27,749 bases of DNA. Origin: a virus. Below, in pieces: positions 1-5,801 of the stretch. Both the position numbers and the translations under genes were made by a program. Within the stretch, counting starts at the first letter, position 1. Every line of letters begins with the position of its first letter. Below the pieces are notes generated by a model. The model worked only from the letters and a program-made list of their open reading frames with translations. It was not told where the DNA came from and made no database searches. The stretch is from the IMG/VR virus record IMGVR_UViG_3300030388_001463, positions 1-27,749 of that record; one strand, 5' to 3'.

Positions 1-79
1 GCTCGTTTTCTACAGTTAGATTATATTTAGCCTCTTCTTCAGGAATCCATATAATTTCTAATTCTTCAGTGTCGGGCAT
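1..79 (-). CDS. Partial small acidic protein of unknown function, cut by the left edge
   Basis: The reading frame starts at ATG 79-77 and runs off the window after 26 codons, beginning MPDTEELEIIWIPEEEAKYN. A purine-rich GGAAAAGAAAC precedes the start and can act as ribosome binding site. The start lies inside the end of the preceding small gene (58-189), as in many overlapping junctions here. The visible part is strongly acidic. I do not recognise it, and its length and function cannot be judged from this fragment. Confidence 0.5.
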   Translation of the reverse strand, partial: MPDTEELEIIWIPEEEAKYNLTVENE

Positions 80-189
80 GTTTCTTTTCCATTTTTTTTA
101 TTAAAACTATCAAACATTAAATTACTCATTAGATTCCGAAAATGCGTTATAGGACTCATTACTGTTTTTGTCAGTTGTTTTTTAGCCAT
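58..189 (-). CDS. Small basic hypothetical protein, 43 aa
   Basis: This short frame starts with MAKKQLTKTVMSPITHFRNL and ends at TAG 60-58. Its start is two bases after the stop of the 133-aa gene (192-593), and GAAGGA lies about seven bases upstream, so translation initiation looks real. The protein is lysine-rich, with no transmembrane segment or recognisable motif. It is one of several very small genes at the downstream end of the leftward early operon, a usual place for host-takeover or accessory proteins. That role is a guess from position only. Confidence 0.5.
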   Translation of the reverse strand: MAKKQLTKTVMSPITHFRNLMSNLMFDSFNKKNGKETCPTLKN

Positions 190-191
190 AA

Positions 192-593
192 TTATTCCTT
201 CATCTGTGATGCATACGGATCAGTTGATAGCATGCGTTGTTTTTTATCAGGTTGTACACCAAGTATAATATCTTCTACATTTTTGTGAAAATAATTAACC
301 ATCTGCCCAATAATATTGTCTTGTGATAACGTGTCGGCTAGGTCTTTTAAATCTTCACCATGTTGTAGACAACGTGAGATCAGTTTACCTGATGCTCTTA
401 GCTCGCGATCAAGATAAGAATCGGTTGGTTTAATCTTTACCCAAAATGCCAACGGCGTTACCCCATTATTATCTGCGGTGTAATTTACAATACCTACCAC
501 TTTACGGTCATCTATATTTTGAGTAAAAGTTGTACTCATCATCCGATCTGGAATCTTTGCTCTCACTATCGTATCTTCCTTATTTAAAATCAT
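192..593 (-). CDS. Hypothetical protein, 133 aa; weak resemblance to a ribonucleotide-reductase TSCPD domain
   Basis: A soluble protein with no signal peptide or membrane segment. Its middle reads like an alternating beta region (VVGIVNYTADNNGVTPLAFWVKI) followed by a helix with GKLISRCLQHGEDLKDL. This order resembles the TSCPD accessory domain at the C-terminus of some B12-dependent ribonucleotide reductases, where a phrase like 'GrLiSlaLrsG' follows a beta-rich part. No cysteine-rich TSCPD signature is present, so this is only a lead. The start ATG at 593 overlaps the end of the membrane-protein gene (580-795) by 14 bases. The next small gene begins two bases after its stop, so it is part of the same leftward operon. 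Confidence 0.7.
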   Translation of the reverse strand: MILNKEDTIVRAKIPDRMMSTTFTQNIDDRKVVGIVNYTADNNGVTPLAFWVKIKPTDSYLDRELRASGKLISRCLQHGEDLKDLADTLSQDNIIGQMVNYFHKNVEDIILGVQPDKKQRMLSTDPYASQMKE

Positions 594-795
594 TTTCGTG
601 TTCCTCGATAAATTGCCACAGTTTAATATTCGTATCTTTCACCTGTTCAATTTCGTGCCACATCGTATCTATAGTATGGTTTAGTTTACCTATATATCGA
701 ATATTTACAACCAAAAGTGCTAAACAAAAATACCAGACAATCAGCAATAAAGCTGTGTTAATGTACTTGCCCAGCGGCGGTGAGTATTCTTCCAC
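580..795 (-). CDS. Small single-pass membrane protein, 71 aa, GTG start
   Basis: The frame opens at a GTG (795-793) preceded by GGGAGAAT about seven bases upstream, a better ribosome binding site than any internal ATG has. Residues of about 12-33 (INTALLLIVWYFCLALLVV) form one clear transmembrane helix, followed by a charged, probably helical tail of some 38 residues. With a short hydrophilic N-terminus the topology could be either way. The gene overlaps both neighbours. A function in the host membrane, such as superinfection exclusion or a regulatory role, is possible but not shown. It is far from the lysis genes, which argues against a holin. Confidence 0.65.
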   Translation of the reverse strand: MEEYSPPLGKYINTALLLIVWYFCLALLVVNIRYIGKLNHTIDTMWHEIEQVKDTNIKLWQFIEEHENDFK

Positions 796-922
796 TTACA
801 TTCTCCCAATAGTTTTTCATTAATATTTCATAATTACGTTTCCACATTGTGCGCATGCGTGGACAAGTTGCTTGTGTAAACATGTCTCGACAATTGTTAA
901 TGCGTTTAATTGCTATTACCAT
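758..922 (-). CDS. Small basic hypothetical protein, 54 aa
   Basis: The frame starts MVIAIKRINNCRDMFTQATC and ends at TAA 760-758. A strong GGAGG lies about ten bases before the ATG. The protein is rich in arginine, methionine and aromatic residues, with two cysteines about ten residues apart (C11 and C20), and has no membrane segment. Its last 13 codons overlap the start of the membrane-protein gene in another frame. I do not recognise a family. The good ribosome binding site and the fit between the flanking genes are the main support. Confidence 0.5.
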   Translation of the reverse strand: MVIAIKRINNCRDMFTQATCPRMRTMWKRNYEILMKNYWENVSGRILTAAGQVH

Positions 923-950
923 CCGTACTCATCCTCCGGGTTTAGTGGCA

Positions 951-1229
951 TCACTCTTTACCTACTTCCGGCAAGGTTTCCCCTGACCATTTAATTTTTG
1001 ATTCTCTACCACCTTCTACGTTCTTTCTTGTGTCTTCTATTGGTAGAAATACATAACCACTATGTGTAGTTACTTTCTTACCCATATGTAAAAATTCAAC
1101 CTCACATTGTGGGCAATCTATTTCTTTACCACCATCACCAACAGTTGCAATTACTGGTGCAATTTTAATAAAACCGTTGCCATCACAGCGTGGGCATATT
1201 GTTTCAACTAGCTTTGGCACGTTTTCCAT
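951..1229 (-). CDS. DnaJ-type zinc-finger small protein, 92 aa
   Basis: The N-terminal half carries CPRCDGNGF at about residues 12-20 and CPQCEVEF at about residues 39-46. These match the CxxCxGxG and CxxC halves of one zinc-binding site of the DnaJ central domain. There is no J domain and no second CxxCxGxG pair, so this is a lone finger rather than a co-chaperone. The C-terminal half is hydrophilic and unassigned. The start overlaps the end of the ribbon-helix-helix-like gene by 26 bases. As I recall, the SAR116 phage HMO-2011 has a partial DnaJ central domain in its DNA polymerase; here the finger is a separate gene two genes downstream of the polymerase. A role in protein or nucleic-acid contacts is inference. 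Confidence 0.75.
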   Translation of the reverse strand: MENVPKLVETICPRCDGNGFIKIAPVIATVGDGGKEIDCPQCEVEFLHMGKKVTTHSGYVFLPIEDTRKNVEGGRESKIKWSGETLPEVGKE

Positions 1230-1377
1230 TTTTCTTTTTAGTTTCTTTAATCAACATGAATTCAATAACTTTTTGTATGCTTACCGGCACTTCAAAACGT
1301 TTTTTAGCTAATGATTCCAATTGGTTATGAGTATCCACGGATACTGATACTGATTTAAATTTACTTATATCTGGCAT
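1204..1377 (-). CDS. Ribbon-helix-helix-like small DNA-binding protein, 57 aa
   Basis: The frame starts at ATG 1377-1375 with AAGGAA at good spacing upstream and ends at TGA 1206-1204. Residues of about 6-14 (KFKSVSVSV) form an alternating beta strand, followed by two predicted helices (THNQLESLAKKRF and VSIQKVIEFMLIKETK), then a lysine-rich tail. That is the strand-helix-helix order of CopG/Arc-type repressors, which dimerise through the strand and read DNA with it. It is the first gene after a recognisable promoter with an adjacent palindrome, which suits an autoregulated repressor. The fold call comes from pattern only. Confidence 0.65.
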   Translation of the reverse strand: MPDISKFKSVSVSVDTHNQLESLAKKRFEVPVSIQKVIEFMLIKETKKKNGKRAKAS

Positions 1378-1413
1378 TATTTATTCCTTCTTTTTTGTGT
1401 TATACTATGGGAT

Positions 1414-1441
1414 AATATAGTCATTTTATTTCATTTGACAA
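1414..1441 (-). promoter_or_regulatory. Sigma70-like promoter for the small-gene cluster
   Basis: Read leftward, TTGTCA (5/6 to TTGACA) is followed after 16 bases by TATATT (5/6 to TATAAT). Transcription would begin near 1407, about 30 bases before the ATG of the ribbon-helix-helix-like gene. It lies in the only sizeable non-coding gap of this end of the window, just after the DNA polymerase gene. Confidence 0.6.
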
Positions 1442-1442
1442 G

Positions 1443-1467
1443 AGTTTATTATAATTTATTATAAACT
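1443..1467. promoter_or_regulatory. Palindrome and tandem 10-mer beside the promoter; candidate operator
   Basis: The arms AGTTTAT (1443-1449) and ATAAACT (1461-1467) form an inverted repeat. Read leftward, the inside also holds two adjacent copies of TTATAATAAA. The site abuts the -35 element of the promoter at 1414-1441. Ribbon-helix-helix repressors typically bind short tandem or inverted repeats, so this is a plausible operator for the protein encoded directly downstream. Its very high A+T content means a chance origin is possible. Confidence 0.4.
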
Positions 1468-1487
1468 ATCTTCTCACCTTCATATGT

Positions 1488-1510
1488 CGGATGCTATTTC
1501 TTAGTATCCG
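1488..1510 (-). terminator. Hairpin just after the DNA polymerase gene; possible terminator or processing site
   Basis: CGGATACTA and TAGCATCCG can pair around a 5-base loop (AGAAA on the minus strand) with one mismatch in nine pairs. It begins eight bases after the polymerase stop codon. No run of T follows on either strand, so it is not a classical intrinsic terminator. It may protect the mRNA end or attenuate read-through before the next promoter. Confidence 0.4.
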
Positions 1511-1518
1511 GCATTACT

Positions 1519-3375
1519 TTAGTGTATATCTCCCCAATTAGTACCTTCTTCAAAGTCTACTTTGTTAGGTACCCTTAACTCAACTGCTGCTTCCATAATA
1601 TTAATTATTTTTTCTGCTTGTTCTGGTGACTCTACTGATATGTCAAGTTCATCATGTACTTGTATATGCGGTATGATACCTTCTTGGTATAAAGCCAACA
1701 TAGATTGTTTTGTCATATCTGCAGCACTACCTTGAACCAGTTTGTTTAAAGCTTTGTAGGTAAATGCACGTTTAATGCCCGGGCCATGTTCCCTTAACGC
1801 ATCTGCATGTGGCAATGGTTTCTTAATCCCAAAACCATGTGGCTCCCACAAATCAAAATGACATAAGCGTCCACCTATCGTTCTAATTTTACCGCTATCA
1901 TCAGCGCGCCGTGATACTTGCTCAGATAACATTTTAACAAATGGTGCTTTCTGATGGTAGGTACGAATCAAATCTTCTGCGGCTTCTTTTAGTAAGCCTA
2001 ACTCCGCCATCAATTTGTTTTTACCCATGCCATACATTAAACCTAAGTTAATGGTCTTGGCTTGTTTCCGTTCGATGCCGGCCATGTCTGCAATCATCTG
2101 ATGGAAGTCAGCTTCCCCAGCATTGTACTGATCAACAATAGTTTGTGAACCTTCTAGCTTTAACAGTGATGCAAAGTGCACCACAATTCTTGGCTCTTGT
2201 TGTGAATAATCAAAACAACCCCAAGTATGATTCTTTTCTGGTACAAACAACGCTCTAATCTTTGGTCCTAGATCTTTATTCCGCGCTGGGATCTGTTGTA
2301 GGTTGGGGTTACTATAACTAAAACGACCGGTTACAGTTCCCCCATCGTCCGACCGGATCTGGTTGATATCAGCATGGATACGACCTTTGTGTTCATGCTT
2401 AATAATAGTGTCAATAAAAGTTGTATGGGCTTTGTTAATTTCTCGCGCATGCGCAATTGCTTTCGGCAAATCGTGAGGGTGCGTTGATAAAAAGTTTTTG
2501 GTAAAACTTGGCGCACCTTTCTCCGTTCTATCGTACGGTAATTTAACTTTATCAAAGGCTTTCGCTATGGACGCTGCCGCCCATATCTCAACATCAAAAC
2601 CAACTAGTTTTTGTATCCCCTTATAGATATCTTTTTCCTCTTTGATCAATTCTTGTTTAAGGATGTTGGCTTGCTCAACGTTAACACGAACGCCTTTGAA
2701 CTTCATATCTATTAAACAAGGGAATAAGTTTGTCTCGAGATTAAACACGTCCCATAAGTCCTGTTTACTAATCTCGTGTTGTAATGCGTGCCATAACTTT
2801 AAGGTCACCACAGCATCTTGTTCGGCATACTCACCTACTAATGGTGCGGGTAGTCGCCACATCTCAGCTTTAGGATCTACACCCCAAGCTTTGGCGGCTT
2901 CTTGTAAAATCTTTTCGTTCTTACCCATGCCTACATATTGTTTACCGAGGGTGTTAAGGGCATAACCCCAACGGTTTTCGTCAATTAAAGATGCGGCAAT
3001 TAAAGTATCAATGATACCACCACGAATATAAAAACCCATAGAACGTATCCAAGACACATCATACATTGCATTGTGAAATATTTTTGTTGCATCTGTATGC
3101 AAAACTTCTTCAAACCAATCTAAAACTAATGCTCGGTCCATGTTGCCTCCGCCTTCGTGCGCTATTGGAAAATACCCGGACCAACCTTCAACTGCTACCG
3201 CTATCCCGACCACTTCACCATTGCCATTGACTGAGCCTGAGCCACTATGCTTTAAGCCTGGATCTCTAGTCTCTAAATCTATGGCTATTTCTTTATGATC
3301 TTTTAAATCTGGTAAATGTGTTGGCGGAATCCATTCGGTTTCCGGCGTAAACATTGGTACTTGTAATGGTCTCAT
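1519..3375 (-). CDS. polA: Family A DNA polymerase with 3'-5' exonuclease domain (Leu at the Pol I 762 position)
   Basis: This is the phage replicative polymerase. The N-terminal part is a proofreading exonuclease: D33 and E35 in AIDLETRD, N102 and D106 in FHNAMYD, and Y183xxxD187 in YAEQD. The polymerase domain has motif A (DYSQQEPR, D389), motif B (RKQAKTINLGLMYG, R436, K440, Y448) and motif C (VHDE, H574-E576), so both activities look intact. In motif B the residue four after the lysine is L444, where E. coli Pol I has Phe762. At 618 aa it is compact and has no 5'-3' exonuclease domain, as usual for phage polymerases. Its ATG overlaps the stop of the DUF3310 gene (ATGA), so translation is coupled, and it is the last gene of the replication operon. 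Confidence 0.96.
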   Translation of the reverse strand: MRPLQVPMFTPETEWIPPTHLPDLKDHKEIAIDLETRDPGLKHSGSGSVNGNGEVVGIAVAVEGWSGYFPIAHEGGGNMDRALVLDWFEEVLHTDATKIFHNAMYDVSWIRSMGFYIRGGIIDTLIAASLIDENRWGYALNTLGKQYVGMGKNEKILQEAAKAWGVDPKAEMWRLPAPLVGEYAEQDAVVTLKLWHALQHEISKQDLWDVFNLETNLFPCLIDMKFKGVRVNVEQANILKQELIKEEKDIYKGIQKLVGFDVEIWAAASIAKAFDKVKLPYDRTEKGAPSFTKNFLSTHPHDLPKAIAHAREINKAHTTFIDTIIKHEHKGRIHADINQIRSDDGGTVTGRFSYSNPNLQQIPARNKDLGPKIRALFVPEKNHTWGCFDYSQQEPRIVVHFASLLKLEGSQTIVDQYNAGEADFHQMIADMAGIERKQAKTINLGLMYGMGKNKLMAELGLLKEAAEDLIRTYHQKAPFVKMLSEQVSRRADDSGKIRTIGGRLCHFDLWEPHGFGIKKPLPHADALREHGPGIKRAFTYKALNKLVQGSAADMTKQSMLALYQEGIIPHIQVHDELDISVESPEQAEKIINIMEAAVELRVPNKVDFEEGTNWGDIH

Positions 3376-3674
3376 TTGTATTCCTCTTTTAATTTATTGA
3401 TAAACCAGATCGCTTTGTCTAGGTCCTCAATGGGTTTGCCTTTATGTTCGTGCCGCCAAATATATTTGACTGCACTGCCTTGTAGATAATATTTAAAACC
3501 GTCACCTTGCATAGAAGCAATAGCATCAATACATTGCACTCCGCCTTTATTGTAGTGAGCCGGGTGGTTAACTGGATCATATTTTTTGTAATTTTCTCTT
3601 GTTATATCTTTAACATCTTTAGTTTTAAAATAACCTTCTTTAGTAAACTCTGGTATTCCAAATTTATTTTTCAT
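3372..3674 (-). CDS. DUF3310 protein (T7 gp1.7-like family), about 100 aa
   Basis: The hallmark is NHPAHYNKGGVQCIDAI followed by FKYYLQGSAVKYIWRHEHKG and DLDKAIWFINKL, the conserved core of the DUF3310 family. T7 gp1.7, a member as far as I recall, has nucleotide kinase activity; most other members are untested. Two starts are possible. ATG 3674 is chosen over ATG 3692 because GAAGAGAG sits just upstream of it and the overlap with the HNH-like gene is then only 11 bases. Position directly before the polymerase fits a role in nucleotide supply or DNA replication, but this is inference. Confidence 0.85.
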   Translation of the reverse strand: MKNKFGIPEFTKEGYFKTKDVKDITRENYKKYDPVNHPAHYNKGGVQCIDAIASMQGDGFKYYLQGSAVKYIWRHEHKGKPIEDLDKAIWFINKLKEEYK

Positions 3675-4296
3675 TTTTATTTCTCTCTTCATGCATTTTA
3701 ATTATTAAATAACAGTCCTTTATTTTCACTGCATTTTTTCTATCGTTAAAACCCCAACTACAAAACACAATGTTGTTTTTAGTGTAACCTATCTCAGGGT
3801 CTAAACAATCTACTGACAATTGGTTTTTAGGGGGTTTATTCCTACCAACTTTAGGTGCTATCTTTCTTTGCATAACAAGCGGCTCACCGGTGTAACCACA
3901 AGTTATACCTTGCTTGGCTTTGTGTTGTGTCCACAACTCAAAAAATTCTTCCTGACTTATTAATTCAATTTTTTTATCTGCATTAATTTCTCTAGCTTGT
4001 TTTTTTCTATAACTTTTAAGTATATCGTGGTACTTATTAACTATAAAACCATTTTCGGTGTTTAAATAAGCTATGTTTTGTACCTGCGCTTTATTGCCTT
4101 TTTTTTTACTTTCTTGTTTGTTCCGCAGTAATTTTGCTAGTCTTTTTTCTTTTGACCAAGTATGATATACAATAGTTTCCTTTGCTCTATTAAATTTTCT
4201 TCCAATATCACATAGTTTCATACCAGAATCATATAATTTTTTAATTTCTTTACTTTCTTTTTCTGTTAAATTCGCTTTGTGTGTTCTATATTTCAT
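3664..4296 (-). CDS. HNH-like endonuclease with N-terminal helix-turn-helix, 210 aa
   Basis: Residues of about 10-48 (LTEKESKEIKKLYDSG, CDIGRKFN, ETIVYHTW) look like a resolvase or homeodomain-type helix-turn-helix. The C-terminal third has CGYTGEPLV, then SVDCLDPEIGYTKNNIVFC and N..RKN, the layout of phage HNH nucleases with the usual phrase 'SvDRiD..kGYt.dNvv'. The typical Arg after VD is Cys here. Both ends overlap neighbours (ATGA with the helicase and 11 bases with DUF3310), so the gene is a settled operon member rather than a recent insertion. It could be a free-standing homing nuclease or a recruited replication/packaging nuclease. Catalytic activity is uncertain. Confidence 0.72.
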   Translation of the reverse strand: MKYRTHKANLTEKESKEIKKLYDSGMKLCDIGRKFNRAKETIVYHTWSKEKRLAKLLRNKQESKKKGNKAQVQNIAYLNTENGFIVNKYHDILKSYRKKQAREINADKKIELISQEEFFELWTQHKAKQGITCGYTGEPLVMQRKIAPKVGRNKPPKNQLSVDCLDPEIGYTKNNIVFCSWGFNDRKNAVKIKDCYLIIKMHEERNKNEK

Positions 4297-5801
4297 AATA
4301 GATAGGCCCTTTCATAATTTTTTGGTTCTATAATGTACAATGCTTTCTTGGCACGAGTGACTGCTACATAAAACAACCGGTGCAGTTCATCTGCATCGCG
4401 ATCACTGTGATCAAGAGCAGATTTAGTAATGTCAGGAAATAATAAAACATTGTCAGCTTCGCCTCCTTTGGCGCCATGTATGGTTGATAATATAATTCTT
4501 GGTTCTCTAAAAATATTTTCTTTCTGTGCTAGCATATTTCTAATGTACATTTCCATACGAGTATTTAAACCAGCAAACGAATCATGCCATGGCTTGTCAG
4601 TTTGTAAACCGTGAGCCGATATGCATGTCTCTAGGTTATATTTTAAATCCGCATCTAATGTTTTTGCGGTGCGATAACCTTTAGTAACATTTTCACCTAA
4701 GTAATAATAAATATTTTTTAACTGTATTGCCCCTAAATCTTCACCTTTACGCAATTGTTCCCAACCATGTATGGCAGCTAATAAGTTTTTATTAACGGAA
4801 GGTTTACCTTTGTAAGAAAAATACCAACCTTGTTGATAACACAATTCATTTATCTGATCTAAAAAATGATGGGCTTGGGTTAGCACTAACCATTCACCAG
4901 ATGACATATCTACTTGTGCAATATCTGCATACCTGTGTAACCTACCTATTTCATCCCGTGGTTTGTATTCTTTATCATAGCGATTCTCTACTTGAGCAAT
5001 AATCTTTTGTGATAGTTCATGTATAGGTCCACCTGGAATTCGATACGATTGATCTAAAACTCTAACGTCGTCAACATCATTGCGGAGGGCAATGAAATGA
5101 TCAACATCGGCGCCGGCCCACTTAAAGATTGCTTGATCATCATCTCCAGCAATGTAAGTTTTGTCGGACTTGGCCCACATACTTCTAACCATGCGCCATT
5201 GCAATGGAGATAAATCTTGTGCTTCGTCGATAAACAAGACATCAAAACTTGGGCTGACATCTTGTGTTGTAAAGTTCTCCAACATATCGTCATAATCAAT
5301 CATACCTTTCTCTTCTTTAAAACGGGTAAGTTCTTGGTTTAATAGAAATAATGTGTCACGTTCAACATCTAAGGTGTGTTTATTATCATCATACACATCC
5401 ATTAAATCCCGTTCCATTACTCTAGCTTTATTAATCAATCGTAAATATTCATTGTCAGAATTAAACACCCCATCATTGTCAGAGTGAAACGACATCTTAA
5501 TAGGTATACCAACTTTCAAACCAAACTCTCTATAGTCTTCCGTCTTCATGACACGCTCTTTTTTTATACCGAGCAATCTAAATGCTAGTGAGTGTAGGGT
5601 TCTAAAATAAATTAAATCTTCTTTTGCATCTAAATTAAATTTCTCTGCAGCCCGACTAGCCGCTTCGTGTGCAGCTTTTCGAGTAAAAGAAAAATAACCA
5701 ATACGCTTTGGATCAACCCCGGCCTTCATAAACTGATCTACCAAATTTAGTAGTGTAGTAGTTTTACCGGTACCTGGTGGACCTAAGATAATTGTTTTCA
5801 T
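4293..5801 (-). CDS. UvrD/PcrA-like superfamily 1 DNA helicase, 502 aa
   Basis: All core SF1A motifs are visible in order: Walker A GPPGTGKT at 7-14; motif Ia YFSFTRKAAHEA; Walker B FIDEAQDLSPLQW near 190; motif III AGDDDQAIFKWAGA; motif IV LDQSYRIP; motif V STIHGAKGGEADNV; and motif VI RLFYVAVTRAKKAL near 475-490. It is shorter than bacterial UvrD (about 720 aa), with reduced 1B/2B insertions, as in many phage helicases. It would unwind duplex DNA 3'-5' (family knowledge) for replication or recombination. The ATG shares one base with the stop of the primase gene (TAATG), and the HNH-like gene overlaps its end. With the primase next door and no DnaB-type helicase in the window, it is a candidate replicative helicase. 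Confidence 0.95.
   Translation of the reverse strand: MKTIILGPPGTGKTTTLLNLVDQFMKAGVDPKRIGYFSFTRKAAHEAASRAAEKFNLDAKEDLIYFRTLHSLAFRLLGIKKERVMKTEDYREFGLKVGIPIKMSFHSDNDGVFNSDNEYLRLINKARVMERDLMDVYDDNKHTLDVERDTLFLLNQELTRFKEEKGMIDYDDMLENFTTQDVSPSFDVLFIDEAQDLSPLQWRMVRSMWAKSDKTYIAGDDDQAIFKWAGADVDHFIALRNDVDDVRVLDQSYRIPGGPIHELSQKIIAQVENRYDKEYKPRDEIGRLHRYADIAQVDMSSGEWLVLTQAHHFLDQINELCYQQGWYFSYKGKPSVNKNLLAAIHGWEQLRKGEDLGAIQLKNIYYYLGENVTKGYRTAKTLDADLKYNLETCISAHGLQTDKPWHDSFAGLNTRMEMYIRNMLAQKENIFREPRIILSTIHGAKGGEADNVLLFPDITKSALDHSDRDADELHRLFYVAVTRAKKALYIIEPKNYERAYLL

Noticed and set aside
916-951. An 11-codon frame (MPLNPEDEYGW) overlapping the stop of the zinc-finger gene by TGATG
   Set aside because: Too short to support as a gene; it may serve only to couple translation to the 54-aa gene that follows.
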